A stretch of 64,000 bases of DNA from Nonomuraea cavernae (GCF_014646355.1 NZ_BMNH01000011.1:62001-126000), one strand, 5' to 3'; counted from the first letter of the stretch, positions 8,355 to 17,540 are shown. Numbers and translations are program-made. The notes: generated from the letters alone by a model not told the origin.

Positions 8355-8413
8355 GATCCACTCCTTCGTCAGGTCCAGTCGGTGACTCGTTGCCGGCCGT
8401 CGCGGCGGGCGCG

Positions 8414-9766
8414 TCACAGGAGCGTCAGCGCCTTGGCCACGCCCGGGTCGCGACCGGTGGCCAGGTCGAGGGCGGTCATGGGGGCGTGGTGGTCGACCGG
8501 CACGCCGATGGTGTCGATGATCTCGCGGGCGGGCCCGAGGTGCCGGACCCTGGGCAGCAGCAGGACACTGCCGTCGTCGAGGAGGTATCCCTCGCTGGGG
8601 CCGGAGACGGCCCCGGCGGTGCGGGTCCCGATGAGCGTGCCCAGGCCGTTGTCCTTGACCGCCGCGCTGAAGTCCTCGCAGGCCGAAGCGCATCCGCGGT
8701 CGGTGAGGACGACCAGGCGCGAGCCGAGCAGCGGGACGCTGTCGTCGGTCCGGTTGGGCACGCAGTCGCCCTTGAGCGGGCAGAAGTAGCTGGTGACCTT
8801 GCCGTGCGCGAACGCGCCGAGCAGCCGCGTCACCTCGCGAGGCGAGCCGCCGCCGTTGCCGCGCAGGTCGAGGACCACCGCCTCCGGCTTCCCGCCCAGC
8901 TTGGCGATGACCTGGTCGGCGGCGCCTTCGTAGAATCCGGGCAGTCGGACGTACACGACGCCGTCGGCGAGCTTCTTCGACGTCACCGCCGGAGGCTGCC
9001 GCCTGATGGGGCCCTCCCTGAGCTCGACGACGCGGTTCCGTCCCGTCGTGGGCCGCTTGAGCGTGAGCCGTACCGTGCCGGAGGCGAAGGCGTCGAGGAG
9101 GCCCTGATTGACGGTGTCCCCGATGAACGCCGGCACGCCGTTGACCTTGACGATGATGTCACCGGCTCTGATGCCGGCCTTGGCCGCGGGGCTGCCCGGC
9201 AGGACCTGGGTGATGAACAGAGGTGGTCGGGCGGCGGGGTCGAGCTGCGATCCCTGCTGGGCCGACGCGCCCACGATGCCCGTTCCGGTCGGCCCGCCGT
9301 CCTGCGGCGGGGCCGGCCTGACCGAGCGGGCGTGGTTGTCGTGCAGTCCGGCGACCATGCCGGTGATCGCGGCGCGCAGGGCGGCGGGGTCACCGGCGCC
9401 GAGGACTTTCGCGAAGGCGGCCCAGTCGGTGTCATGGTTCCCGGTGAGGGCGGGCAGCCGGAGGTCGGCCCGGTCGGCGCCGCGCCGCATCAGGTTCTGG
9501 GTGTAGGCGGCGAACGCGCTCTTCAGCAGCGCCTTCGAATCCATGACCGGGCCGCTGTAATAGTTGGCCAGCACGCAGAAGTACGCCTGCCGGAGCGTGT
9601 TCACCGAGGTCGGCGGTGCCGATCGCGGCGGTGGCGCCGTGCTGGGGGTGCAGCCTCCGCCTGGGGTGGTGGCCGATGGTGACGCCGGCTGCGGCGTCGG
9701 GGCCGACGCGGGGGCGGACATGGAGCAGGCCGTCACCAGGACGGCGGCGCACAGGGCTCTGATCAT
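8414..9766 (-). CDS. S41-family peptidase, lipoprotein with PDZ domain
   Basis: A 450-residue extracellular protease related to C-terminal processing peptidases. A short signal peptide ends in the lipobox VTAC (Cys14), followed by a Pro/Ala/Ser-rich linker. A PDZ-like segment is seen at about 190-225 (GSPAAKAGIRAGDIIVKVNG). The S41 core starts with VVLDLRGNGGG; the catalytic Ser should be in GCASACEDF and the Lys in SAAVKDN. It likely cleaves or binds peptides at the cell surface. It is divergent from a two-component system and upstream of an ABC exporter on the same strand, so it may belong to an envelope-stress group. Confidence 0.85.
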   Translation of the reverse strand: MIRALCAAVLVTACSMSAPASAPTPQPASPSATTPGGGCTPSTAPPPRSAPPTSVNTLRQAYFCVLANYYSGPVMDSKALLKSAFAAYTQNLMRRGADRADLRLPALTGNHDTDWAAFAKVLGAGDPAALRAAITGMVAGLHDNHARSVRPAPPQDGGPTGTGIVGASAQQGSQLDPAARPPLFITQVLPGSPAAKAGIRAGDIIVKVNGVPAFIGDTVNQGLLDAFASGTVRLTLKRPTTGRNRVVELREGPIRRQPPAVTSKKLADGVVYVRLPGFYEGAADQVIAKLGGKPEAVVLDLRGNGGGSPREVTRLLGAFAHGKVTSYFCPLKGDCVPNRTDDSVPLLGSRLVVLTDRGCASACEDFSAAVKDNGLGTLIGTRTAGAVSGPSEGYLLDDGSVLLLPRVRHLGPAREIIDTIGVPVDHHAPMTALDLATGRDPGVAKALTLL

Positions 9767-9804
9767 GGCCGCGAGCGTGGCCTGAGGCGGGTTGCACGGT
9801 GGTG

Positions 9805-9816
9805 AACGGATCCGTT
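9805..9816. promoter_or_regulatory. Perfect 12-bp palindrome in a divergent promoter region
   Basis: AACGGATCCGTT lies between the S41 peptidase (start 9766) and the response regulator (start 9855). A palindrome there could bind the OmpR-type regulator or another factor. Only its symmetry and position support this. Confidence 0.35.
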
Positions 9817-9854
9817 AACGCCACTGTTACCCCTGTTCGGGTACGAACGTCGGC

Positions 9855-10508
9855 ATGCGGATTCTGGTGGCCGAAGACGAACGCGATCTGGCCGATCTCG
9901 TGGCGGTGGGGTTGCGCCGCCATGCCATGGCCGTCGACGTGGTGTACGACGGGGCCGCCGCGTCACAACGGCTGGCGGTGCACGACTACGACGTGCTCGT
10001 ACTGGACCGGGACCTGCCCGAGATGCACGGCGACCTCGTGTGCCGTGAGCTGGTGGCGAACGGGAGCCGTACGCGGATCCTGATGATGACGGCGGCCTCG
10101 GCGGTGCCGGAGCGAGTCGCGGGTCTCGGGATGGGGGCCGACGACTACCTGCCCAAACCGTTCGACTTCGCCGAGCTGGTCGCACGGGTGCAGGCGCTGG
10201 GGCGGCGCAGCCGGTCGCAGGTGCCTCCGGTGCTGACGCGGCACGGGATCGTGCTCGACGCGCATCGGCTGCAGGCCTCGCGGGACGGGCGGCACCTGCA
10301 CCTGTCGCTCAAGGAGTTCGCCGTCCTCGAGGTGCTGATGAGGGCGGACGGCGGGGTGGTGAGCTCCGAACGGCTGCTTGAAGAGGCATGGGACGAGAAC
10401 GCCGATCCGTTCACGACGGTGGTACGGGTCCTGGTCAGCCGCCTACGGGCCAAGCTGGGCGACCCGCCGTGCATTCAGACGGTTCCCGGAGCGGGATACC
10501 TTTTGTGA
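9855..10508 (+). CDS. OmpR-family response regulator
   Basis: A 217-residue two-domain regulator. The receiver domain (1-120) has the acidic pair in VAEDE, the phospho-acceptor Asp51 in VLVLDRDLP, the Thr in MMTA and Lys in LPKPFD. The C-terminal winged helix (about 130-217) carries the OmpR pattern LSLKEFAVLEVLM...VSSERLLEEAWDE and ends with TVPGAGYLL. It partners the histidine kinase whose GTG overlaps its stop by four bases. The pair resembles CutR/CutS-type systems of actinomycetes. It is divergent from an S41 peptidase gene, a plausible target. Confidence 0.92.
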   Translation: MRILVAEDERDLADLVAVGLRRHAMAVDVVYDGAAASQRLAVHDYDVLVLDRDLPEMHGDLVCRELVANGSRTRILMMTAASAVPERVAGLGMGADDYLPKPFDFAELVARVQALGRRSRSQVPPVLTRHGIVLDAHRLQASRDGRHLHLSLKEFAVLEVLMRADGGVVSSERLLEEAWDENADPFTTVVRVLVSRLRAKLGDPPCIQTVPGAGYLL

Positions 10509-11626
10509 CGACGATCCGGGTACGGCTCACGCTGATCTACTCCGGGCTGTTCCTGCTGACCTCGGTCGTGTTGCTGGTCACGGTCAACCTCCTGCTGCGC
10601 CGGGCACTGGAGGCGCGGATCGCCCGCCTGCCCGAGGGAACGCCGGCGCCGACGCGGGTGACGCCGGGCGATCGGCTGCCGCCGCTGCCCCGGCTGCAGC
10701 CACTGCCGCGGCTGCCCGAGCTGGTGAACGACGTGATCGGCTACCAGTGGGAGGCGACCGGGTTCACGGTCGGGATCCTGGTGCTGGTCTCGTTGCTCGT
10801 CGGATGGCTGGTCGCCGGGCGGATCCTGCGGCCCCTCCACCGCATCACCGCCACAGCGCAGCGGCTGTCCCTGTCGACCCTGCACGAACGGATCGCGCTC
10901 GCCGGGCCGAAGGACGAGCTGAAGGAACTGGCCGACACCTTCGACGCGATGCTCGACCGGCTGGAACGCTCCGTCGCGGGGCAGCGGCGGTTCATCGCGA
11001 ACGCGTCCCACGAGTTGCGAACCCCGCTGGCCGTCCAGCGGGCGGCGATCGAGATCGGGCTCCCCGAGGACGTCGGCGAGATCCGCGACACTCTCCTGCT
11101 CCACAACCACCGCGCGGAGAAGCTCATCGACGCCCTGCTGGTCCTGGCCCAGGCGGAGCACGGCCTGGACGACAGGAGTCCGGTGGCCCTGGACCAGGTG
11201 GTACGGCTCGTCGTGGCGGAAGGGGGCGCGGAAGGGGGCGCGGACGGCGTCACCGTGACGGCGCGGGCCGAGCCGTTCGTCGTCGACGGGGATCCGGTTT
11301 TACTGAACCGGCTCGTCACCAACCTCCTCGACAACGCGGTCCGCTACAACCATCCCGGCGGAACCGTCGAGGTCACGCTCTCCCGTGGAGTTCTGAACGT
11401 CCGCAACACCGGCCCGGACGTGCCCCAGGAACGTTTCGACGATCTTTTCGAGCCCTTCAGGCGGCTGCAGACGACCCGTGGGGAGGGCTCGGGGCTCGGG
11501 TTGTCGATCGTCGCGTCGATCGCGAAGGCTCACGGGGCCGACGTGCGCGCGAGCCCCAACCCGGGGGGCGGGTTGGAACTCGTGGTGGTTTTCGCGGGAG
11601 CCGAGGATGCGGAGGCGAGTCGGTGA
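10505..11626 (+). CDS. Membrane sensor histidine kinase
   Basis: A 373-residue kinase starting at the GTG overlapping the regulator stop (GTGA). Two transmembrane helices (about 5-30 and 85-105) flank a short Pro-rich extracellular loop of about 55 residues, too small for a classical sensor fold. A HAMP domain follows, then HisKA with the phospho-His in FIANASHELRTPL, the N box LVTNLLDNAVRYN, and the G box GEGSGLGLSIV. It should autophosphorylate and pass phosphate to Asp51 of the upstream regulator. The short loop suggests sensing of a membrane or envelope signal. Confidence 0.92.
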   Translation: MTTIRVRLTLIYSGLFLLTSVVLLVTVNLLLRRALEARIARLPEGTPAPTRVTPGDRLPPLPRLQPLPRLPELVNDVIGYQWEATGFTVGILVLVSLLVGWLVAGRILRPLHRITATAQRLSLSTLHERIALAGPKDELKELADTFDAMLDRLERSVAGQRRFIANASHELRTPLAVQRAAIEIGLPEDVGEIRDTLLLHNHRAEKLIDALLVLAQAEHGLDDRSPVALDQVVRLVVAEGGAEGGADGVTVTARAEPFVVDGDPVLLNRLVTNLLDNAVRYNHPGGTVEVTLSRGVLNVRNTGPDVPQERFDDLFEPFRRLQTTRGEGSGLGLSIVASIAKAHGADVRASPNPGGGLELVVVFAGAEDAEASR

Positions 11627-11692
11627 TCATGGCGGCTCGGCGGGCGCTAGGCTACTCCGATCCCCCTCCACAGAGCTCGGAAAGTCCCCCCG

Positions 11693-13105
11693 ATGCGCAT
11701 GATGAAGTTCTTCTGGTCGGCAGCGGTGGCCCTGTCGCTGTGGGAACTGCTGGCCGAACCGCTGTTCGCCGAAACGGTGATGGTCACCTGCAGCAGTGCC
11801 GGGCCGCTGGAGTGGCCGCAGCCGGTTCCGGCGGCCCAGGTGGCCGGCTTCCTCGGTGACTGGCTCGGCCGGCTGCAGCCCGTACTGCTGGCGCTGACCG
11901 CGTTCTGGGCGATCCGATCCCGCCCCCGGGGCGGCCCCTACGCGGGCCGGGGCGGTTTCCCGCTCCCCGCCACGCTGGGACTGGCGCTCGCCCTGCTTCC
12001 CGCCGCGCTGGTCGAGGCCGAGGACCGGCTGTCCGCCGACATGCCCTTCATGTGGCAGGAATGCCTGAACGCGCAGATGACGACGCCGTCCTTCGTGGTG
12101 CCGCGACTGATCCTGGCCTGGCTCCTCTCCCCCACCACCATGGTCCTGCTGGCCGGGATCGTGGGCGCGGGCATCCGGCCGCGCCTGACCGAGCTGCGCG
12201 CCACCGTGCTGGCGGTGGCAGCCGCCGTACTGGCCGTGTTCCTGCCCGCCGCGCTGATCGGGCTGCCGGTCAACGCCGACGGCACCCCGCGTTACGCGGT
12301 CGCCGGCGCGGGCCGGCCGTACGTGCTGGACCTGGAGACCGGTGAGCCGGTGAGCCTGCTGCCCCAGGCCACGCGCACCTACTTCCAGTACGATCTCGTC
12401 GTCCGCGACACCGAGCCCGGCCGCTACGTAGCGGCGCTCACCAGCCTGTCGGGCCGTCACTTCCGCCTCTACCGGCTGTCCATGGGCGACGACGGCCGGA
12501 TCACGGTCGGCGAGCGGCTCACCCCCACCCTCGAAGGCACGGTCAACGGCCTGGCCGTCTCCACCGAGGGCCGCATCGCCTACGGCCGGATCACGGACGA
12601 TGCCCGCTTCGCGGGCACCCTGGAACGCGAATGGCCGGTCAGCGGCTACCGTCTCCAGTGGCTGGACACCCGGGTCCTCGCGCTCCCCGAGCACAGCGTC
12701 CCGGCCGGCGTCCTGGCCACCCTCGACGTGGGCACGGGCGCGATCGGGGAGGTCGCCGCCCCGCCCGAGCACGAGTTCACCCGCCCGATCCTGCCTCTGC
12801 CCGGCGGGCGGCAACTGCGGGCGCTCGGCTGGCCGACCCGCACGCTCGTCCTGCATGAGGGGACGCGGCTGGTCAGGAAGGTCCTGACGGTGGACTGCGG
12901 CCACATCGAATCGCTGGCGCTCGACCCGACCGGCCGCCACGCGCTGGTCGGCGTCGACCGGGAGGCCGCGGAGATGGACCGGTCTCCGCTGGCCGGGCTG
13001 CCTCCGTGCGGCGGCGCCCGCTCCCAACTGCTGCGCCTCGACCTGGAGACCGGTCGCACCCGCGTGGTGCCCGGCGAGCAGGACCCCTTGGTCCAGGCAT
13101 GGTGA
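11693..13105 (+). CDS. Unrecognised membrane protein with propeller-like C-terminal region
   Basis: A 470-residue protein I cannot place in a named family. Residues 1-190 hold a likely signal/anchor helix and about four more hydrophobic segments (for example LPATLGLALALLPAALVEAE and TVLAVAAAVLAVFLPAALI). Residues 210-470 are soluble and contain repeated short beta-rich units with patterns such as RPYVLDLETGEPV, GVLATLDVGTGAI and QLLRLDLETGRT, as in WD40/YVTN-like propellers. ATG codons at 11693, 11699 and 11702 are all possible starts. It follows the two-component system in the same direction with a 66-base gap and could be part of its regulon. It has no catalytic motif. Confidence 0.55.
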   Translation: MRMMKFFWSAAVALSLWELLAEPLFAETVMVTCSSAGPLEWPQPVPAAQVAGFLGDWLGRLQPVLLALTAFWAIRSRPRGGPYAGRGGFPLPATLGLALALLPAALVEAEDRLSADMPFMWQECLNAQMTTPSFVVPRLILAWLLSPTTMVLLAGIVGAGIRPRLTELRATVLAVAAAVLAVFLPAALIGLPVNADGTPRYAVAGAGRPYVLDLETGEPVSLLPQATRTYFQYDLVVRDTEPGRYVAALTSLSGRHFRLYRLSMGDDGRITVGERLTPTLEGTVNGLAVSTEGRIAYGRITDDARFAGTLEREWPVSGYRLQWLDTRVLALPEHSVPAGVLATLDVGTGAIGEVAAPPEHEFTRPILPLPGGRQLRALGWPTRTLVLHEGTRLVRKVLTVDCGHIESLALDPTGRHALVGVDREAAEMDRSPLAGLPPCGGARSQLLRLDLETGRTRVVPGEQDPLVQAW

Positions 13106-13215
13106 CGGCGACGGCTGACCTGGGAGAGGAGGCTCACGCCCGAAGATGAGCGAAGGGTGACCGGCCCTGACCTTCGGCTCCCGGTCTGCCGCTGCGAGGC
13201 TCCGGCGACCTGCGG

Positions 13216-13244
13216 TTGACGCCATCGGCTAATGGCATTAGCTT
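13216..13244 (+). promoter_or_regulatory. Promoter with overlapping palindromic operator
   Basis: TTGACG at 13216-13221 and TAGCTT at 13239-13244 are separated by 17 bases and fit -35/-10 elements for the hydrolase gene at 13275. GCTAATGGCATTAGC (13228-13242), a 15-bp palindrome with one central base, overlaps the spacer and -10. The downstream TetR-family gene at 14156 is the natural candidate repressor. Confidence 0.6.
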
Positions 13245-13274
13245 TACGGCTACACAGATGAGCTTGGAGGCGGA

Positions 13275-14099
13275 ATGACCGAGTTCCTGAACGTCGACGG
13301 TGGGCGGCTCGCGTACGAAGTGTCGGGCGAAGGGCCGCTGATCGTGCTGGCCCACGGCATGGGTGACGGCCGCGGCGCGTTCCGCCACCTGGCGCCGCTG
13401 CTGGTCGAAGCCGGACACCGCGTCGCCGCCATGGACATCCGAGGGCACGGCGAGTCGAGCGTCGGCTGGCCCTCCTACACGCGCACCGATGTGGCCGGCG
13501 ACCTCGCCGCGCTCATCCGGCATCTGGGCGGGCCGGCCGTCGTCGTGGGCCACTCCTTCTCCGGCGGGTCCGCGACCATCGTGGCGGCCCGGCACCCCGA
13601 GCTGGTCAGCGCCGTGGTCGAGCTGGGCCCGTTCACCCGGGCGCAGAAGATCGACCTGGGCGGGCTGCTGCGCAACCCGCGGCACCGCAGCGGAATGACG
13701 CGGCTCATGGGCGCCGCGCTGTTCAGGAGCGCCGGCCTGTGGAAGAGCTACCTCGACGTCGCCTACCCCGGCGTCAAACCCGCCGACCACACCGAGTACG
13801 TCACCGCGCTCCAGGCGGACCTGCGCCGGCCGGGCCGGATGGCCGTGGTCGGCAAGATGGGTCAGTCGGCGCCTGTCGACGCCGGCGAGTGCCTGGCCGG
13901 GGTCCGGTGCCGCGCCCTGGTCGTGATGGGCCGCCAGGACCCCGACTGGCCCGACCCCGAGGCCGAGGCGAACGGTATCGTCGCCGGCATGGCGCCCGGG
14001 GTGGGCCGCGTCGCCATGATCGAGGGAGCCGGCCACTACCCTCACGCGCAGTATCCGGCCGAGGTCGCCCACGCCGTCCTCGGCTTCCTCAAGGACTGA
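13275..14099 (+). CDS. Alpha/beta hydrolase
   Basis: A 274-residue cytoplasmic alpha/beta hydrolase. The oxyanion region is LAHGMGDGRG, the nucleophile elbow is VGHSFSGG with Ser94, the acid is probably in VVMGRQDPDWP, and the catalytic His is in EGAGHYPHAQYP near the C-terminus. It likely hydrolyses an ester, lactone or similar bond. A GGAGG ribosome binding site lies just before the ATG. It is followed by a TetR regulator with a 56-base gap, and a palindrome overlaps its promoter, so the pair looks like a self-regulated operon. The substrate is unknown. Confidence 0.85.
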   Translation: MTEFLNVDGGRLAYEVSGEGPLIVLAHGMGDGRGAFRHLAPLLVEAGHRVAAMDIRGHGESSVGWPSYTRTDVAGDLAALIRHLGGPAVVVGHSFSGGSATIVAARHPELVSAVVELGPFTRAQKIDLGGLLRNPRHRSGMTRLMGAALFRSAGLWKSYLDVAYPGVKPADHTEYVTALQADLRRPGRMAVVGKMGQSAPVDAGECLAGVRCRALVVMGRQDPDWPDPEAEANGIVAGMAPGVGRVAMIEGAGHYPHAQYPAEVAHAVLGFLKD

Positions 14100-14155
14100 C
14101 CACGGCCGGCGAGATCGCCAGGGCCGTGCGGGACGTGATCGGAAGGAGGCCGTCG

Positions 14156-14716
14156 ATGGCCAGGGCGGCGTTGTCCCGTGAAGCGGTGGTGGAGATCGCC
14201 CTGCGGCTCGTCGACGAGGAGGGGGAGCCGGGGCTGACCCTCTCGGCGGTGGCCGCCCGGGCGGGCGTGGCCACACCGTCCCTCTACAAGCACGTACGCA
14301 ACCTCGCCGAGCTTCGGGAACTGCTCTCCATCCGGATCATGGGCGAGATAGCCGACGAGGCGGGCGCGGCCGTGCTCGGCCGGTCGGGCGACGAGGCGGT
14401 CCGGGCGCTGATGGAGAGCTGGCGCTCGTATGTCCTGCGCCACCCCCGCCGCTACTCGGCCATGCTGCAGACTCCGGAGCCGGGCCTGGCCGAGGCCGGA
14501 TCCCGGCTGGTCGGCATCGTGCTGGCCGCGCTGCGGGCCTACGGGTTGAGCGACTCGGCGGCGATCCACGCGGCCCGGTGCGTGCGCGCGGCCGTGCACG
14601 GGTTCTCGGTGCTGGAGGCCGCCGGCGGGTTCGGGCTCCCCGAGAAACCGGACGAGAGCTACAACCTGCTGATCGACGTGATGATCTCCGGCCTGAGCGC
14701 TCACCGGCCCGGCTGA
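14156..14716 (+). CDS. TetR-family transcriptional regulator
   Basis: A 186-residue regulator. The N-terminal helix-turn-helix is evident in LTLSAVAARAGVATPSLYKH, preceded by the usual EIALRLVDEEGEPG segment. The C-terminal part is helical and of the WHG-like type found in many actinomycete TetR proteins. The ATG at 14156 follows AAGGAGG by six bases, whereas upstream codons in this frame only overlap the hydrolase gene. It is likely co-transcribed with the alpha/beta hydrolase and could repress it through the palindrome at 13228-13242. Confidence 0.88.
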   Translation: MARAALSREAVVEIALRLVDEEGEPGLTLSAVAARAGVATPSLYKHVRNLAELRELLSIRIMGEIADEAGAAVLGRSGDEAVRALMESWRSYVLRHPRRYSAMLQTPEPGLAEAGSRLVGIVLAALRAYGLSDSAAIHAARCVRAAVHGFSVLEAAGGFGLPEKPDESYNLLIDVMISGLSAHRPG

Positions 14717-14756
14717 CGAGCGCGCGGCTCCCGGACGGGTTTCCGCGCACCGGCTC

Positions 14757-15512
14757 TCAGCTGGTGGCGCCCCAGGTGAGAGAGAAGCCGGTGGCGGCGC
14801 GTTCGGTGCGGATCTCCATCATGCTGCCGAGGATGGTGGCGTGGTCGGACACCACGGGCGTGGCGTCGAGCGTGAAGGTGATCCGGGTGCTGACGAGCAC
14901 CGGGCTGCCCTGCGGCTCGTGGAGGTGGCGGGCGGCGGCCGGGTCGAGCAGACCGGGCCGCACCACCTCCGACGCCCGCGCGACCGTCACTCCCGCGTCG
15001 GCGAGGGCCGCGTAGAGGGAGACGGCGGTGAAGTCACGGTCGCGGATCTGTTCGGCCACCGGCCGGCGGACCCAGGACACCTGGTGTACGGCGGGACGTC
15101 CGGCGAACTCGCGGACCCGCTCCAGCCGCAGGGCGGTGTCGCCGGGACGCAGCCGCAGCTCCGCGGCGATCCGGGCGGGGGCCCGGCGCACCGCCCGCCC
15201 CTCCACCGAGGTGCGCACGTCGTGGCCCTGTTGACGCAGGTCGTCCACCAGGCTGCGGAGCGAGCCGAGCTGGTACGCCAGGTGCGGCGGGGCGACGAAC
15301 GTGCCCCTGCCGGGCTGCTGCACGATCAGCCGCTCGTCGCTGAGCTCGCGCAACGCCTGGCGCAGCGTCATGAGGGTCACCCCATAGGAGGCGCTCAGCT
15401 CCCGTTGCGGCGGCAGGGCCTCACCGGGGGCGTAGTGCCCCGACCGGATCTTCGCGGCGAGGTCGGCGGCGATGGCGCGGTATCGCGCCTCGTGCCCGGC
15501 GTCGGCGGTCAT
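14757..15512 (-). CDS. GntR-family regulator, HutC/UTRA type
   Basis: A 251-residue regulator with an N-terminal GntR winged helix (about 8-75: LPPQRELSASYGVTLMTLRQ, then LIVQQPGRGTFVAPP) and a C-terminal UTRA ligand-binding domain (about 95-245). Its start overlaps the stop of trpA by four bases (ATGA), so it is the third gene of a trpB-trpA-gntR operon. UTRA domains bind small molecules; tryptophan, indole or a pathway intermediate is a reasonable but untested guess. It may bind the duplicated 10-bp element upstream of trpB, giving autoregulation. A GntR gene inside a trp operon is unusual. Confidence 0.9.
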   Translation of the reverse strand: MTADAGHEARYRAIAADLAAKIRSGHYAPGEALPPQRELSASYGVTLMTLRQALRELSDERLIVQQPGRGTFVAPPHLAYQLGSLRSLVDDLRQQGHDVRTSVEGRAVRRAPARIAAELRLRPGDTALRLERVREFAGRPAVHQVSWVRRPVAEQIRDRDFTAVSLYAALADAGVTVARASEVVRPGLLDPAAARHLHEPQGSPVLVSTRITFTLDATPVVSDHATILGSMMEIRTERAATGFSLTWGATS

Positions 15513-16324
15513 CGTGGTCGGTCACACTCCTGGTCGAGGGCTTGCCGCAGGGTCACGAGGAAGGCCCGCAGGTCGTCCGGCCCGGCCCCGTCGAGCACCC
15601 GCCGCATGACCGCGGCCCCGACCACCACGCCGTCGGCGTGCCGGCGGGCTTCGCGTGCCTGGGCCGGGGTGGAAATGCCAAATCCTAGCAAGACCGGCCG
15701 GTCGGTGACGTGCCTGAGCCGCTCGGTGAGCTCCGCCGCCGAAGCGGCGAGGTCGGCCCGCTCACCGGTGGTGCCCATCAGCGACACCGCGTAGACGAAT
15801 CCGCGGCTGCGGCACGCGATCTCCGCCAGCCGTGGTTGCGGCGTCGCCGGCGACGCCAGCAGGGCCACCTCGATCCCGGCGGCGGCGGCCACGTCCGTCA
15901 GCTCGCCCGCCTCGTGCACCGGCAGGTCGGGCACGATCAGGCCGCCGACGCCGGCCCGGCGCAGCGCGGCGCAGAACGCCTCGGGGCCGTCGTGCAGCAC
16001 CAGGTTGTAGTAGGTGCTGACGACCAGCGGCACGCCCAGGTCCGGCAGGCCGGACAGGTCGGCGAGGATGCGGCGGGTGCTCGCCCCTCGGGCCAGGGCC
16101 GTGTCACTGGCCTGCTGGATGGTGACGCCGTCCAGCGTGGGATCGGAGAAGGGCAGGCCGACCTCGATCACGTCCGCCCCGGCGGCGGCGAACGCCCGCA
16201 GGTAGTCCGTCCAGCCGGGCGTGATCCCCCCGGTGACGTACGGCATGAGCAGGCCGCGGCCGGTGTCCCGGCGGGCACGCAGGTGGCGTTCGACCGCGCC
16301 GGCGGCCAGGACGGGGTTCGTCAC
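15509..16324 (-). CDS. trpA: Tryptophan synthase alpha subunit
   Basis: A 271-residue TIM-barrel enzyme that splits indole-3-glycerol phosphate into indole and glyceraldehyde 3-phosphate and channels indole to TrpB. The catalytic Glu and Asp are kept in VIEVGLPFSDPTLDG, and the phosphate-binding part is seen in GFGISTPAQAREA and DGVVVGAAVM. The GTG at 16324 overlaps the trpB stop by four bases (GTGA), so it is translationally coupled to trpB. No trpC, trpD or trpE is next to it in this window. The pair may be a second tryptophan synthase rather than the housekeeping one. Confidence 0.93.
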   Translation of the reverse strand: MTNPVLAAGAVERHLRARRDTGRGLLMPYVTGGITPGWTDYLRAFAAAGADVIEVGLPFSDPTLDGVTIQQASDTALARGASTRRILADLSGLPDLGVPLVVSTYYNLVLHDGPEAFCAALRRAGVGGLIVPDLPVHEAGELTDVAAAAGIEVALLASPATPQPRLAEIACRSRGFVYAVSLMGTTGERADLAASAAELTERLRHVTDRPVLLGFGISTPAQAREARRHADGVVVGAAVMRRVLDGAGPDDLRAFLVTLRQALDQECDRPR

Positions 16325-17526
16325 AGCAGCTCCTTCAGGGTTGAGACGTCCTTGTCGCCCCGGCCGGACAACGTCATCAGCACCGTCGACCCCGCGGGCA
16401 GGTCGCCGCCGCCCGCCGCGCTGATCACCCAGGCGAGGGCGTGCGCCGATTCGAGCGCCGGGACGATGCCTTCGGTACGCGCCAGGCGTACCGCCGCGCC
16501 GACCGCCTCGTCGTCGGTCACCGTGACGTAGCGGGCCCGGCCCAGGTCGCGCAGGTGGGCGTGCTCCGGGCCGACGCCCGGGTAGTCGAGCCCGGCGGCG
16601 ATGGAGTGCGGCTGGGCGATCTGCCCGTCGTCGTCCTGCAGGAACAGCGAGCGGCAGCCGTGCAGGACGCCGAGCCGGCCGCGGGCCGCCCCGGCGCCGC
16701 CCTCCGCCTCGACCCCGACCAGGCGCGCCGGGGTGTCGGCGAACCCGGCGAACGTGCCGGCCGCGTTGGAGCCGCCGCCGACGCACGCGACCACGTGGTC
16801 CGGGACGCCGGTGCGCAGCTCGGCGGCGCACTGCGCGCGGGCCTCGTCGCCGATGACCCGCTGGAACTCCCTGACCATCCACGGGTACGGGTCCGGCCCG
16901 ACGACCGAGCCGACGCAGTAGTGGGAGTCGCCGGTCGCGCCCACCCAGTGCCGCATGGCCTCGCTGGTCGCGTCCTTGAGGGTACGGCTGCCCGTGGACA
17001 CCGGGACCACCTCGGCGCCCAGCATGCGCATCCGGAAGACGTTCAGCGCCTGCCGTTCGATGTCGCGTTCGCCCATGAACACCGTGGCCTCCAGCCCGAG
17101 CAGGGCGGCGGCGGTCGCGGTGGCCACCCCGTGCTGGCCCGCTCCCGTCTCGGCGATCAGCCTGCGCCGTCCCATCCGGATGGCCAGCAGCGCCTGACCC
17201 AGCACGTTGTTGATCTTGTGGGATCCGGTGTGGGTGAGGTCCTCGCGCTTGAGGTACAGCTGCACGCCCAGCGCCTCCGACAGCCGGCGGGCCGGTGTGA
17301 GCGGGGTCGGCCGCCCGGCGTGCACGGCGAGCAGCCGCGCCAGCGCGCCGCGGAACCCCGGATCCGCCCAGGCCTCCCGGAACGCCTCGTCCACCTCGCG
17401 GCACGCCTCCACCAGAGACTCCGGCGCGTACCGCCCGCCGTACTCGCCGAACCGGCCCCGCGCTCGGGGCTCGCCCATCGTCCCGTCCGGCGGGACCGGC
17501 TCGCGCCACGGCGACACGTCTGGCAT
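16321..17526 (-). CDS. trpB: Tryptophan synthase beta subunit
   Basis: A 401-residue PLP enzyme that condenses indole with L-serine to give tryptophan. Lys104 in LTHTGSHKINN is the PLP lysine; the ETGAGQHGVA loop carries the catalytic Glu; CVGGGSNAAGTF is the phosphate-binding glycine loop. These match canonical TrpB1 rather than TrpB2. It is the first gene of a trpB-trpA-gntR operon. The ATG at 17526 has a GGAG eight bases upstream. Two copies of a 10-bp sequence lie just upstream and probably bind the co-encoded GntR regulator. Confidence 0.94.
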   Translation of the reverse strand: MPDVSPWREPVPPDGTMGEPRARGRFGEYGGRYAPESLVEACREVDEAFREAWADPGFRGALARLLAVHAGRPTPLTPARRLSEALGVQLYLKREDLTHTGSHKINNVLGQALLAIRMGRRRLIAETGAGQHGVATATAAALLGLEATVFMGERDIERQALNVFRMRMLGAEVVPVSTGSRTLKDATSEAMRHWVGATGDSHYCVGSVVGPDPYPWMVREFQRVIGDEARAQCAAELRTGVPDHVVACVGGGSNAAGTFAGFADTPARLVGVEAEGGAGAARGRLGVLHGCRSLFLQDDDGQIAQPHSIAAGLDYPGVGPEHAHLRDLGRARYVTVTDDEAVGAAVRLARTEGIVPALESAHALAWVISAAGGGDLPAGSTVLMTLSGRGDKDVSTLKELL

Positions 17527-17540
17527 GCCATGCTCCGATC

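Noticed and set aside
11627..13225. A 532-codon open frame on the minus strand
   Set aside because: It is antisense to the better supported gene at 11693-13105, which has membrane helices and a clear start.
13134..14276. A 380-codon minus-strand frame over the hydrolase and TetR genes
   Set aside because: It is antisense to two genes with clear motifs, has low-complexity composition and no recognisable domain.
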